Origin: Streptomyces fradiae ATCC 10745 = DSM 40063 | GTDB taxonomy: Bacteria; Actinomycetota; Actinomycetes; Streptomycetales; Streptomycetaceae | Direction: 5' to 3' | Length of the DNA stretch: 64,000 nt | Assembly (NCBI RefSeq): GCF_008704425.1 | Contig: NZ_CP023696.1 | Coordinates: 6,550,501-6,614,500 of the forward strand | In this document: positions 15,708-25,359 of the stretch, in pieces | Position numbering within the stretch: position 1 is the first letter of the stretch | Layout: the number at the start of each line of letters is the position of its first letter | Program-made: the position numbers and the translations under genes | Notes under the pieces: model-generated | What the model saw: the letters and a program-made list of their open reading frames with translations, nothing else | Database searches by the model: none | Told to the model about the DNA's origin: nothing

Positions 15708-15722
15708 TTTCCAGGGTACGGT

Positions 15723-15740
15723 CCGATGCAAGCGCATCGG
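15723..15740. promoter_or_regulatory. TetR operator 2
   Basis: CCGATGCAAGCGCATCGG shares both arms with operator 1 and differs only at the centre. Its centre is 33 bp away, about three helical turns, so two repressor dimers would lie on the same face of the DNA. Confidence 0.78.
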
Positions 15741-15764
15741 TACGAGGACGAGGAGGGTGCGGGC

Positions 15765-17180
15765 ATGAAGGACGCCCTGTGGCGGATGCCGGCCGCCGAA
15801 CAGGCGGAGGCCGTACGGCGGGCGGAGGTCTCCGCCGTCGAACTGGTCGACAGCCACCTGGAGCGCATCGCCGAGGTCAACCCGCGGGTCAACGCGGTCA
15901 CGCGGCTCATGGCCGAGAGCGCGCGGGAGGCCGCGGCGCGGACGGACCGCCGGCGCGCCGCGGGCGAGGAGCTGGGTCCGCTCGCGGGCGTGCCCTTCAC
16001 GGTGAAGGAGAGCACGGCGGTCGAAGGCGTGCCCACCACGTTCGGCACGCCGCGCTTCCGGAACCTGGTGGCGCCGGCCGACGCGCCACCGGTGGCCCGC
16101 CTGCGCGCGGCCGGGGCCATCCCCGTCGGGCGCGGCAACATCCCCACCCTGATCCTGGCCGGAATGCACACGCGCAGCGAGCTGTTCGGCGACACGGTCA
16201 ACCCGTGGGACGGCGGCCGGACCCCGGGCGGCTCCAGCGGAGGCGACGCGGTGGCCGTCGCCACGGGCATGGCGGCGCTCGGGCTCGGCAGCGACTCCGG
16301 CGGGTCGGTGCGCATACCGGCCCAGTTCTGCGGCGTGGCCGGGCTGAAACCGTCCACGGGCCGGTTCCCCGCCGACCACCGCGTCCTGGGCCCGGACGAC
16401 CCGGGCCCGGCGTCCCAGGCGCTGGTCACCGACGGCCCGCTGGCCCGCAGTGTGCGCGACCTGCGGCTGGCCTACGAGGTCCTGGTCGGGACCGACCCCC
16501 GCGACCCGCGCGCCGTGCCGGTACCCGCCTACGGGGAGCCGCTGCCCGGCCGCGTGAAGGTGGCGGTGGTCGCCGACCCGGGCGGGCACGGAGTCCACCC
16601 CGCGGTGCGCGGCGCCGTCGCGACGGCGGCGGACGCGCTGCGCGACGCCGGGTACGACGTACGCGAGGTGCGGGACGTACCGCGGCTGGACGAGGCCCTG
16701 GAGGCGTACGGCCGGATCACGCTGACCGAGTTCGCCCCGACCTGGCCGGCGGTGCGCGGACTGCTGGGCGAAGGCGGCGACCGGTACATCGCGATGGCGA
16801 TGGAGCGGACCCCGCCCGCGAGCGCGGCGGAGCTCATGACCCTGATGGGCACGTGGCTGAACATCCGCCGTTCCTGGGCCGAGTTCCTCGACGCCCACCC
16901 GCTGCTGCTCGGCCCGGTCTTCACCGAGCCGCCGGTCGAGCCGGGGCTGGAGTCGCGCGACAGGGCGGGGCGCGACCGTGTCGCGACGGGCATGCGCCTG
17001 TGCACCGCGACCAGCTTCGTGGGCGTGCCCGCCGTGGCCGTGCCGACCGGGACGGTCGACGGCCTCCCCTGCGGCGTGCAGATCGTCGGGCGCGCCTTCC
17101 GGGAGGACCTGTGCCTCGACGCGGCCCAGGCGATCGAGGACCGCCTCGGCACCCTCACACCGGTGGACCCGCGTACCTAG
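15765..17180 (+). CDS. Amidase (amidase-signature family)
   Basis: Amidohydrolase of 471 aa with the Ser-cisSer-Lys signature: the Lys in PFTVKES, the glycine-rich GRTPGGSSGGDA, and the nucleophile region LGSDSGGSVRIPA. It hydrolyses an amide of unknown identity. The ATG at 15765 has AGGAGGG upstream; longer starts would overlap the operators. It is divergently transcribed from a TetR gene with shared palindromic operators, which suggests induction by its substrate. Confidence 0.88.
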   Translation: MKDALWRMPAAEQAEAVRRAEVSAVELVDSHLERIAEVNPRVNAVTRLMAESAREAAARTDRRRAAGEELGPLAGVPFTVKESTAVEGVPTTFGTPRFRNLVAPADAPPVARLRAAGAIPVGRGNIPTLILAGMHTRSELFGDTVNPWDGGRTPGGSSGGDAVAVATGMAALGLGSDSGGSVRIPAQFCGVAGLKPSTGRFPADHRVLGPDDPGPASQALVTDGPLARSVRDLRLAYEVLVGTDPRDPRAVPVPAYGEPLPGRVKVAVVADPGGHGVHPAVRGAVATAADALRDAGYDVREVRDVPRLDEALEAYGRITLTEFAPTWPAVRGLLGEGGDRYIAMAMERTPPASAAELMTLMGTWLNIRRSWAEFLDAHPLLLGPVFTEPPVEPGLESRDRAGRDRVATGMRLCTATSFVGVPAVAVPTGTVDGLPCGVQIVGRAFREDLCLDAAQAIEDRLGTLTPVDPRT

Positions 17181-17312
17181 TCACCGTTCCGGCTGAGCGC
17201 CGCCCGCACCCGGCCGAACGGGGTCGGCACGGCGGCGCGCGGGCCTCCGGCCCTCCGCGCCGGCGCCTGACCCGGTCCCGCCCTCACCCGCCTCCCGGAG
17301 GGCGGCGAAAGC

Positions 17313-17346
17313 GAGGCCCCCGGCCGCCGTGGCGACCGGGGGCCTC
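17313..17346. terminator. Hairpin between amidase and small secreted protein gene
   Basis: A perfect 11-bp stem (GAGGCCCCCGG / CCGGGGGCCTC) with a 12-nt loop, between convergent genes. It is probably a bidirectional terminator. The rest of the 17181-17498 spacer shows no gene. Confidence 0.7.
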
Positions 17347-17498
17347 ATCCTGGTACGTCCGGGCACCCGGTCGTACCGCGGCGCCGGTGCAAGGAGTGGG
17401 CACCCGCGGGTGTCGGGACGCTCACGGACCAGCGTTGGCGGCGGCCTGTGCCCCGGCCCGGCCGTGCGGTGCCGGGGTCACCGCGGACGCACGGGTGA

Positions 17499-17801
17499 TC
17501 AGAAGTGCTCGATGGACACGCGCTCGACGTTGCCCCAGCTGCAGTACGCGTTGGTGCGGGTCGGGCCGGTCACGATGCTGCTCGACCCCGAACCACCCAG
17601 GGTGCAGTCGACGTTGACGCGCCACTTGTACTTCCCGGCCGTGGTGCACTTCCCCCACCCGTTGGTGAGGTTCTTCCCCGTGGTACACGACGGACCGAGC
17701 GCCGAGACGGCTCCGTCGTGGGCGGCGGCGGGCGCGGACACACCGCCCAGAGCCAGCGCCGCACCGATGCCCAGTCCTGCCGCGGCCTTGCGGAAACGCA
17801 T
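17499..17801 (-). CDS. Small secreted cysteine-containing protein, unknown function
   Basis: A 100-aa protein with a clear signal peptide (MRFRKAAAGLGIGAALALGG, cleavage probably after APAAAH near 30). The mature part has four cysteines (in GPSCTTG, WGKCTT, VDCTLG and AYCSWG), suggesting two disulfides, and little else. The ATG at 17801 has CGGAGGAG upstream. I do not recognise the family; it has the look of small Streptomyces extracellular proteins with a beta-rich fold. Confidence 0.75.
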   Translation of the reverse strand: MRFRKAAAGLGIGAALALGGVSAPAAAHDGAVSALGPSCTTGKNLTNGWGKCTTAGKYKWRVNVDCTLGGSGSSSIVTGPTRTNAYCSWGNVERVSIEHF

Positions 17802-18063
17802 GAGTACTCCTCCGAGATCGTCGGGATGCGGAACGCGGTGGCCGACCGCGAACCCGCGACGGCTGAACCGCTGGTGCGAGCCCCCTGGCCGGCACGCGTA
17901 CAAGGCCCGGGGGAGGCAGCCGGGCGGCCGGCGCCGATTGGCGCGGTCCTGGCTTCACGGCCCGCTGTGGACACCACCAGACTGGGGCCCCGGGGGCCGC
18001 GCGTCTTGTACGAACGCGCACCGCTCACCGATCCGCATCCTCCCTATGGAAAGGGCGGCAGGG

Positions 18064-18954
18064 GTGACCCGCGCATCAGCACCGGACGACGCGCGCTCGG
18101 TGGGCGGCGGGGCACGGCGCCGCCGCTCACCCGCCCGGTTGCGCGCGCACGTGGTCGGCTACACCGGCTACCGCCTCAGCGGGGCGCCGGTCGCGCGGCG
18201 GCTGAACCTCCCGTCGGCCACCCTGACACTGTGCCTGACGTGGGGAGCCCCGCTGGATCTCGCCCCGGACGGGGAGCCGACGCCGGGCCGGCGCTGGGAC
18301 GAGGTGCTGCTGGGGCTCCGGACCAGTCCGGTGATCAGCCGTACCAGCGGCACGGGTCACCTCGTGCAGGTGGAGTTGACGCCACTGGGGGGCTACGAGC
18401 TTCTCGGTGTGCCGCTGCGTCACCTGACGGGTGCCACGGTCCGTCCGGCGGACGTGCTGGGACGGCACTGGGACGCCGGTCTCACGGAGCGACTCGCCCG
18501 CGCGCCCGGTTGGGAAGCCCGCTGGCAGATCCTCGACGAAGCCCTCTCCGCACGGCTCGCGGCCGGCCGGTGCCCGCCCTCCCCGGTGGTGTCGGAGGCG
18601 TGGTCCCTGTTGAGGGCCAGTCACGGCACGCTGTCCGTCGGGCGGTTGGCCGAGGAGACTGGACGGAGCCGCCGCCGGCTGGAGGTCCTCTTCGCCGAGC
18701 AGATCGGCCTCGCGCCCAAGACCGCCGCCCGCGTCCTCCGCTTCCAGAGGGCCCTGACCATGCTGCCTGGCCCGTGTACGACCTGGGCCGGGACGGCCGC
18801 CGCGTGCGGCTACCACGACCAGGCCCATCTGACCCGCGAGTTCCGCGCCCTCGCCGGTGTGACCCCGACCGGCCTCCAGGCTCTCGCCCTCCGCGGCGAC
18901 TCCGGCGGCGCCCTCCCGGTGCACCCCCTCACCTCCGTCCTGGCCCCGTTCTGA
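18064..18954 (+). CDS. AraC-family transcriptional regulator
   Basis: A 296-aa regulator. The N-terminal region (about 20-180) resembles the ligand-binding part of AraC proteins that begin with a short cupin-like domain. The C-terminal AraC helix-turn-helix pair includes LSVGRLAEETGRSRRRLEVLF and AAACGYHDQAHLTREFRALAG-like sequence. The GTG at 18064 is preferred because GAAAGGGCGG precedes it; an ATG at 18046 is also in frame but has a pyrimidine-rich upstream. Targets are not evident. Confidence 0.8.
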   Translation: MTRASAPDDARSVGGGARRRRSPARLRAHVVGYTGYRLSGAPVARRLNLPSATLTLCLTWGAPLDLAPDGEPTPGRRWDEVLLGLRTSPVISRTSGTGHLVQVELTPLGGYELLGVPLRHLTGATVRPADVLGRHWDAGLTERLARAPGWEARWQILDEALSARLAAGRCPPSPVVSEAWSLLRASHGTLSVGRLAEETGRSRRRLEVLFAEQIGLAPKTAARVLRFQRALTMLPGPCTTWAGTAAACGYHDQAHLTREFRALAGVTPTGLQALALRGDSGGALPVHPLTSVLAPF

Positions 18955-19131
18955 CCCGCGTCCCGCCTCCACCCCGCCTCCCCTCCGGCCGGGTGGGCGG
19001 CGCCGGGACGTACCCGGCGGGGAGTACGGCCTGGCGCCCCACCGGGCAGGGCGAATCCGGTGAGCACACCGCAGCCATCCCCGACGGGGCCGAGCAGGCC
19101 CTGTCGGAGCGTGGTGACAGACTTGGCGTTC

Positions 19132-19896
19132 ATGGGGAGTGAAGGCCGTGAACCCGGCGACCGGTCGGCGATCGACCAGATCGTCCGCACCCGACTGGGC
19201 GTGGACGCCGCAGAGCGGTTCCTGTCCCTGGTCAGGCCATCGGTGGGCTTCTCTGCGGGCAAACGGTCCTCGGAGTCGGGCAGCGTGATCGGGGGCGTGC
19301 CGGTAACGACCGAGTCGTTCGCCTGGCCCCGCTGCCGTGGACGGCCCATGGTGCTCCTGGCCCAGATCGACTGCGGTCAGGCGGCCCGCCTGCTCGGTGG
19401 GCACTGGACGCTTCCTGACCACGGCCACCTGTTCTTCTTCCACGACGACGACTTCGCCGCGGAGCCCGCTCCCGGGCTCGGCGACGACGGTTGCCGCGTC
19501 CTGCACGTGGCGGCCGGAACCGGCGGACCACCGGAGGGACACGCCCCGGCCCCGCCGTCTTTGCCGGCCCTCCCGCTGGAGGCCTGCGCGCTGCCTTCGG
19601 TGCCCACCCTGGCGGACGCCGAGACCGGTTGCGCGGTCGGTGACGACGTCATCGCCCTCCTGATCGACCTGGCCGAGGCGCTGTCGGCCGTGCTTCCGGC
19701 CCCGCGCCACCGCCTGTTGGGCTGGTGCGACAGCTGGGACACCCCTCGGCCGGAGGGGCATCGCCCACTTCTGCAGTTGGAGGTGGAAGCGGGCACCTCC
19801 TGGGGCGAGATCGTCAACGTCTCCTTCTGGATCCGCGACGAGGACCTGCGGGCCGCCGACCTCCGCGGGGTCCGCCGATCCTACGAGGTCGCCTGA
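19132..19896 (+). CDS. DUF1963 (YwqG-like) family protein
   Basis: A soluble protein of about 254 aa. RPMVLLAQIDCGQA, GHLFFFHD and the late GHRPLLQLEVEAGTSWG match the pattern of YwqG/DUF1963 proteins, whose role is unknown. The start is uncertain: the ATG at 19132 is given, with GTG codons at 19060, 19111 and 19114 in the same frame and no strong ribosome binding site at any of them. Confidence 0.7.
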   Translation: MGSEGREPGDRSAIDQIVRTRLGVDAAERFLSLVRPSVGFSAGKRSSESGSVIGGVPVTTESFAWPRCRGRPMVLLAQIDCGQAARLLGGHWTLPDHGHLFFFHDDDFAAEPAPGLGDDGCRVLHVAAGTGGPPEGHAPAPPSLPALPLEACALPSVPTLADAETGCAVGDDVIALLIDLAEALSAVLPAPRHRLLGWCDSWDTPRPEGHRPLLQLEVEAGTSWGEIVNVSFWIRDEDLRAADLRGVRRSYEVA

Positions 19897-20016
19897 CCCC
19901 GCAGGAGCCGTGGCACGGCGACCGGCGGGCAGACCGGCGGCGCGTTCCGGCGGGTCGGCGGAGGGGGCGCGTCCGGCTTCGCCCTCGCGCTCCCGTGTGA
20001 CGCCGCCGTCGGTGGG

Positions 20017-20051
20017 CCCGACGCCCGACGCCCGACGCCCGACGCCCGACG
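20017..20051. repeat. Heptamer tandem repeat (CCCGACG x5)
   Basis: Five perfect copies of CCCGACG in the 366-bp spacer between the DUF1963 gene and the erythromycin-esterase-like gene. I see nothing else in that spacer. No function is evident. Confidence 0.85.
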
Positions 20052-20262
20052 AACGGCCGGACGTACGCGCCCCTCGTGTCGACCGGAATCCGATGCCTGT
20101 CCCCTTCCCTATCCGCCCGTCATGGTGGCCTGCACATCGGCCATGCCGGCGAGGGGGAGCGGTACGTCGCCGGTCGTCTCGGCTGCTCCGCTGCTCCGCC
20201 GTTCGGGTGGAGAGGCGGGGCGGCGGCGGCGCGGCTGCCTGGTGGGGGGAACGGGTACCGGT

Positions 20263-21651
20263 ATGCCCCCGCCGCGTCCGCTGCTCCTCGCCGCCCTGGC
20301 CCTGGCCGCCCTCGCGCCCGCCGCCGTCGCCCTGGCCCCCGCCGTCGCCCCGGCCCCCGCCGTCGCCCCGGCCCCCGCCCGCGCGCCGCAACCGGTCGTC
20401 GCCTTGCTGGAAGGCGCCGCCACCCCGCTGCGGGCCACCGGGCCCGGTGCGGGCCCGGGCGACCTCCGGCCCCTGGGCCGCGCCGTCGGGGACGCCTCGG
20501 TCGTCGGGATGGGCGAGGCGACGCACGGCTCGCACGAGTTCCCCGCCACCAAGGACCGGGTCTTCCGCCACCTCGTGCGCGAGCATGGCTTTCGCACCTT
20601 CGCCCTGGAGGCGGCGTGGAGCACGGGCGTGCTCCTCGACGCGTACGTCCGGCACGGCGAGGGGGACCCCCGCCGCATCATGCGGGAGGACTTCCAGTAC
20701 ACGTACGCCCTGGCCAACACCGCCGAACACCTCGCGCTGATCGAGTGGATGCGCGACCACAACCGGCGCCACCCGCACGACCCCGTCCGGTTCATGGGCG
20801 ACGACTGGGGGTACACCGGGCCCGAGCTGTACGACCGGGTGACCGGCCACGTCGCCGCCACCCGCCCGGAGCTCGCGCCGCGCCTCGACGCGCTCTACCG
20901 GGGGCTGCGGCCCACGGTCCCCTCCGCCGAGTACCAGAAGCGGTACCTGGCCAAGCCGCTCGCCGAGCGCAGGGAGATGGCCGAGCGCACCGGGCGCGCC
21001 CTGGCCCTGCTGCGCTCCTCCCCGCCGAAGGGCGGCGACGGGCGGGAGGCGGACGCGTACGCATGGACGCTGCGGCACGCCACGGTGATCGACCAGACGG
21101 CCAGGGGGTACGCCTTCGACTTCGACGACCCCCGGCAGGTGGCCGCGGGCATGCGGTACCGGGACGAGGCCATGGCCGACAACATCGCCTGGTGGCATCG
21201 GCACACCGGGCACAAGGTCCTGCTGTCGGGCCACAACAACCACGTCGGATACGAGCCCGAGGACCCGGAGGTCCTGCCCCGCACCCAGGGCGCCTTCCTC
21301 CGCGACCGGCTCGGCGCCCGCTACCGGGCCGTCGGGTTCACCTTCGGCCAGGGCTCGTTCAAGGCCACCGACCCCGAGGAGCGGGAGATGCTCACCCACA
21401 CGGTCGGCCCCCCGCCGCCCGGCGGCAACGAGGACACCCTCGACCGGGTACGGCACGACCGCTACGTGCTGGACCTGCGCACCGCGCCGCCCGCGGCCCG
21501 CCGCTGGCTGGCGACCGCCCGCCCCACGCGCAGTGTCGGCACCGCCTACCCGGAGGAGCGGACCACGTACGACATCGCGTTGGCGCGCTCGTACGACGTC
21601 CTGATCCACCTGTCACGGGTACGCGCCGTCGACCTGCTTCCGGTGTCCTGA
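20263..21651 (+). CDS. Erythromycin esterase family protein, probably secreted
   Basis: A 462-aa protein of the EreA/SuccinoglycanBP_ExoI-like esterase fold. The signature GMGEATHGSHEFPATKDRVF contains the catalytic-base histidine region of Ere esterases, followed by FALEAAW and WMRDHNRR. An Ala/Pro-rich hydrophobic N-terminus (about 1-40) suggests export, which is unlike the cytosolic EreA/B resistance enzymes. The ATG at 20263 is chosen. Many actinobacterial members have no proven macrolide activity, so the substrate is open. Confidence 0.8.
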   Translation: MPPPRPLLLAALALAALAPAAVALAPAVAPAPAVAPAPARAPQPVVALLEGAATPLRATGPGAGPGDLRPLGRAVGDASVVGMGEATHGSHEFPATKDRVFRHLVREHGFRTFALEAAWSTGVLLDAYVRHGEGDPRRIMREDFQYTYALANTAEHLALIEWMRDHNRRHPHDPVRFMGDDWGYTGPELYDRVTGHVAATRPELAPRLDALYRGLRPTVPSAEYQKRYLAKPLAERREMAERTGRALALLRSSPPKGGDGREADAYAWTLRHATVIDQTARGYAFDFDDPRQVAAGMRYRDEAMADNIAWWHRHTGHKVLLSGHNNHVGYEPEDPEVLPRTQGAFLRDRLGARYRAVGFTFGQGSFKATDPEEREMLTHTVGPPPPGGNEDTLDRVRHDRYVLDLRTAPPAARRWLATARPTRSVGTAYPEERTTYDIALARSYDVLIHLSRVRAVDLLPVS

Positions 21652-21662
21652 GCGGGTACCGG

Positions 21663-22931
21663 TCACGCGCGGCACAGCATCCGCTCGACAAGCCCCTGGA
21701 GGGCCTTCTCGGTCGCGAGGAGCCGCCGCTCGTCGGTGGTCCTGCCGCTGAGCGCGATGACGACGGATCGGCTCCCGTCCGCGGTGAGCCCCGTCCTGAC
21801 CATGGCGCCTTCGAGGTCGCCGTGGTGGCCCCAGCGGTGCCCGCCGCAGCCGAGGGGCTGCCGCATCAGGCCGAGGCCGTAGCGCATGCCGGGCGTGTAC
21901 CGCTCGTGCTCCGCGTCGACGGGGACCGTGGCGCGCATCGCGGCGAGCTGCGGGGGCGGCAGCAGCCGGCCGCCGAGCAGGGCCGTGAAGAACCGGTCGA
22001 CGTCGCGGGACGTGGAGACCAGCGCCCCGGCCGGGCCCGCCCACGCCATGGCGCGGACCGTGGTGTCGGTCCAGCCCCCGGACCCCGCGAACCGGTGGTA
22101 GGTGCGCGCGTACGGCTCCGGCAGGCGCGGGTCGTCCCCGGGCGCGCGGGTGCCGGTCAGCCCCAGCTCCCGGACGATCCGGTCGCGCACCTCCGCCTCC
22201 CAGGGGCGGCCGGTGGCCTTCCGGACGACCTCCCCCAGCAGGAGGTAGCCGGTGTTGGAGTAGCTCCAGCGGGGCGCCGGGTCGCCGGGCGCGGCGGGCG
22301 GGAACTCCGGGGCCTGCCGCAGCGCGGCGGCGATCAGCCGCTCCGGTTCCACACCCTCGTACCTGAGCCGCTCGAACTCCGGGGCCGTCCGCCCGGTGAA
22401 CGCGGTGGAGTCGGCGTCGCGCAGGCCGCTGGTGTGCTGGAGCAGGTGCCGGAGCGTGACGCGGTTCCCGTCGTGGCCGTTCCCGCTGACGACGCCGGGC
22501 AGCCAGTGCTCCACCGTGTCGTCCAGGGACAGGCGCCGCTCGGCGGCCAGCCGCAGCACGGTCGCGGCCATGAACGACTTCGTCACGCTGGCGGCCCGGA
22601 AGTGGGTGCCGTCGGGCACCGCGCGACCGGTGCCCAGCTCGGCCTCCCCCGCGCTCGCGGCGACCGCGTGCCGCCCGTCCCGCACCCGGACGTGGACGCT
22701 GACGGCGCCCGCCGCCTCCAGCAGGGCCGCCGCCTCCCGGCGCAGCCGCCCCTCCGTGAGCGGCGGGGAGCCCTGCGCGGCCCGCGACGCCGGGGGCGCC
22801 TGCGCGGTACCCGCCACCCGCGACGGCGTGGTCAGGGACAGGTACAGCGCCAGGGCCGACGCGAGCGCCGCGGCGAGGATCAGTACGAGCACCGCCGTGG
22901 GGCTCGGGCGGCGCGGCAGGCTGGGTCGCAT
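21663..22931 (-). CDS. Membrane-anchored serine hydrolase (beta-lactamase/D-Ala-D-Ala carboxypeptidase family)
   Basis: A 422-aa protein: one N-terminal transmembrane anchor (about 12-33), then a class C beta-lactamase-like domain with SVTK (SxxK nucleophile), YSNTGY (YxN) and a late HHGDLEG in place of the KTG box. It probably acts on cell-wall peptides or esters outside the membrane. The ATG at 22931 is the natural start. It is convergent with the esterase-like gene, with 11 bp between the stops. Confidence 0.85.
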   Translation of the reverse strand: MRPSLPRRPSPTAVLVLILAAALASALALYLSLTTPSRVAGTAQAPPASRAAQGSPPLTEGRLRREAAALLEAAGAVSVHVRVRDGRHAVAASAGEAELGTGRAVPDGTHFRAASVTKSFMAATVLRLAAERRLSLDDTVEHWLPGVVSGNGHDGNRVTLRHLLQHTSGLRDADSTAFTGRTAPEFERLRYEGVEPERLIAAALRQAPEFPPAAPGDPAPRWSYSNTGYLLLGEVVRKATGRPWEAEVRDRIVRELGLTGTRAPGDDPRLPEPYARTYHRFAGSGGWTDTTVRAMAWAGPAGALVSTSRDVDRFFTALLGGRLLPPPQLAAMRATVPVDAEHERYTPGMRYGLGLMRQPLGCGGHRWGHHGDLEGAMVRTGLTADGSRSVVIALSGRTTDERRLLATEKALQGLVERMLCRA

Positions 22932-23045
22932 CCGTCATCCATAACCCACGGGGAGGGAGCCGGCCCTCGGGCTCACCGGCCGCCCGGCCCCGCTTCACCG
23001 GACCTGCCCCACCGCCCGGCGGCAGGGGCCTTCACCGGGCCGCCG

Positions 23046-23179
23046 CGCGGGCGGTGCCGTGTGACGGGGAGACGGGAGCGGACGGGCGGTGCCGTGTGAC
23101 GAGGAGACGGGAGCGCACGGGCGGCGCCGTGTGACGAGGAGACGGAAGCGGACGGGCGGCGCCGGGGGAGGGGGACGCG
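23046..23179. repeat. 35-bp tandem repeat, three copies plus a degenerate fourth
   Basis: Units start at 23046, 23081 and 23116 (CGGGCGGTGCCGTGTGACG, then A/G-rich GGAGACGGGAGCGGA) and differ at a few positions; a fourth decayed unit follows. It lies in the 490-bp spacer between the divergent serine hydrolase and kinase genes. No gene is supported there. Confidence 0.88.
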
Positions 23180-23421
23180 GACGGGCGGCGCAGCGCCGAG
23201 CGAGGGGCGCCCTGCGCCGTGGCGTGTGCGGGCACGGCGTACGGGCCCGTCACGGGGCGCCGCGGTGACCCGAGGCTGTGCGCGGGACGGCCGCCCCGCG
23301 GAGGTCCGGTGCGGTGCGCCCACGGCCGCGCGACGTCCCGTGCCATTCGCCCACCGGCTGCCGGGCGGAACGCGGCGCCTGCCGCGCGGACCGTCACCGG
23401 CGCCGCTTACGATGACCCGCC

Positions 23422-25359
23422 ATGAGCATGAGTGAGGGTGGCAGACCCCTCGTCGACGGACGTTTCGAACTGGTCTCCCGGCTGGGCAGCGGCGGCATGG
23501 GCACGGTCTGGCGGGCACGCGACGTGGCCCTGGACCGGGAGGTCGCCCTCAAGGAGGTCCGCCCGCCCGACCCGGCCGTCGAGGCGGCCAGCCCCGGACT
23601 CGCCGCGCAGCTGCGCGCCCGCGCCGTCCGCGAGGCCAGGGCACTCGCCCGGCTGTCGAACCCCCACGTCGTGACGATCCACCACATCGTCGAGCCCGCC
23701 GACGGCTCCCACCCCTGGATCGTCATGGAGCTGGTCGAGGGCAGCTCCGTCCACGAGCGGCTCGCCCGCGGCCCCATGCCCGTTCCCGAGGTGACCCGCC
23801 TCGGACTGGAGATCCTCTCCGCGCTCCGCGCCGCCCACGCGGCCGGCATCCACCACCGGGACGTGAAGCCCGCCAACGTACTGCTGCGCCCGGACGGGGC
23901 CGCCGTCCTCACCGACTTCGGCATCGCGGCCCTCTCCGAGTCGACGTCCCGGCTCACCTCGACCGGCGACCTCATCGGCTCACCGGAGTTCATCGCGCCC
24001 GAGCGCGTGCGCGGCGAGGAGGGCAACCCGGCCTCCGACCTGTGGTCGCTCGGCATGCTGCTGTACGTGGCGGCCGAGGGCCACCACCCGTTCCGCAGGG
24101 CGACCAGCCTGGCGACCGTGGTCGCCGTCCTGGACGACCCGATACCGCCCCCGGTCAGGTCGGGCGCGCTCGGGCCCGTCCTCGACCGGCTCCTGGTCCG
24201 CGACCCGGCGCTTCGCCCCGACGGGGCGGAACTGGAGCGGCTGCTGCGCGAGGCGGCGGCCCGTCCGGGCACGGCCCCGTACGACGCCCCGGACCACCCC
24301 GCCCCGGACCGCCCGCGGCCCGACCACCGGCCCGGCGGGCGGCCTGACGACCGGTCCGCCGACCACCTCCACGACCACCCCGGCGAGCGCCCCGGCCAGA
24401 GCGCCGGCACCCCGCAGGCCGCCCCCCGGCCCGCGGCCACGCCCGGCCCCACCGCCCACACCCCGCCGTCCGGGCACCCCACCACCCCCGGCCACGCCCC
24501 GCACGTGGCCAAGGAGCCGTTCCCCGGGCCGGGTGCCACCCCGTACGGCTCCCACCCCGCGTACGCGGGCGCGCAGGGCGCGCACGCGACGTGGTCGCCG
24601 CACGCCCCCGTGCCGAACGGCCGGTTCGGGCCGCCCGTGCCCCCCGCCCGCCGCCCGGCGGGCCGCCGCGTGGCCGTCGCCCTCGCGTCGGCCGCGGCCG
24701 TCACCGCCGCGGCCGTCGCCGCGCTCAACTGGCCGTCCGGTGACGGCCGCGACGGCGAGGCCGGGCGGGCCGCCCCGGCGTCGAGCGCCGCCCCGCGCGC
24801 CGCCGTGCCCGCGGCGCCCGGCGCCGGGGGCGCCTCCCCGCTCCCCGCCGGTGCGGCCGGCGCCTCCCCTGAGCCCGGCGGCGCCCGCCAGGCGGCCGCG
24901 GGCACGCTCCTGACCCCGGCGAACGTCCGCACCGTCCTGGCCGCCTTCCGGGCGGCGAGCGGCAACGGGCAGGTCAAGACCGTCACGTTCTACGAGGAGT
25001 ACGCGCTGGCCGAGATCCCCACCAAGCCCGGGGCGAAGACGTACGACCGGTACCAGTACCGCGACGGCGTCGCGCGCAAGTCCGGGCCGGGCGGCACCAT
25101 CGCCTCCGGCTCGCCCGACGAGCAGCCCTTCGACGCGACCGCCCTCGACTGGGACACCCTCCCGGCGCTGATGCGGCGCGGCGAGAAGGAACTCAACGTG
25201 GACGCCCCGGACACGCGGTACGTCATCGTCGACCGGTGGACCTTCAACGCCGACCAGCCGACGCTCCGCTTCTACCTCTCCAACGAGTACCGGGCGTCCG
25301 GGTACCTCGCCGCCGACGGCAGCGGCAAGGTCGTCGCCTCGTACCCCGCGGAAGGCTAG
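23422..25359 (+). CDS. Ser/Thr protein kinase with extracellular domain (PknB-like)
   Basis: A 645-aa membrane kinase. The kinase domain (about 15-280) has the glycine loop GSGGMG (22-27), K44 in VALKEV, HRDVKPAN with D147, and DFG (165-167). A Pro/His-rich linker (about 285-410) leads to a single transmembrane helix (about 415-436). The extracellular C-terminal part (about 490-645) has no PASTA repeats and no family I recognise. ATG at 23422; another ATG lies two codons on. The ligand and targets are unknown. Confidence 0.9.
   Translation: MSMSEGGRPLVDGRFELVSRLGSGGMGTVWRARDVALDREVALKEVRPPDPAVEAASPGLAAQLRARAVREARALARLSNPHVVTIHHIVEPADGSHPWIVMELVEGSSVHERLARGPMPVPEVTRLGLEILSALRAAHAAGIHHRDVKPANVLLRPDGAAVLTDFGIAALSESTSRLTSTGDLIGSPEFIAPERVRGEEGNPASDLWSLGMLLYVAAEGHHPFRRATSLATVVAVLDDPIPPPVRSGALGPVLDRLLVRDPALRPDGAELERLLREAAARPGTAPYDAPDHPAPDRPRPDHRPGGRPDDRSADHLHDHPGERPGQSAGTPQAAPRPAATPGPTAHTPPSGHPTTPGHAPHVAKEPFPGPGATPYGSHPAYAGAQGAHATWSPHAPVPNGRFGPPVPPARRPAGRRVAVALASAAAVTAAAVAALNWPSGDGRDGEAGRAAPASSAAPRAAVPAAPGAGGASPLPAGAAGASPEPGGARQAAAGTLLTPANVRTVLAAFRAASGNGQVKTVTFYEEYALAEIPTKPGAKTYDRYQYRDGVARKSGPGGTIASGSPDEQPFDATALDWDTLPALMRRGEKELNVDAPDTRYVIVDRWTFNADQPTLRFYLSNEYRASGYLAADGSGKVVASYPAEG

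Noticed and set aside
23046-23179. CRISPR array
   Set aside because: The 35-bp units are directly adjacent with no unique spacers, and no cas genes are present.
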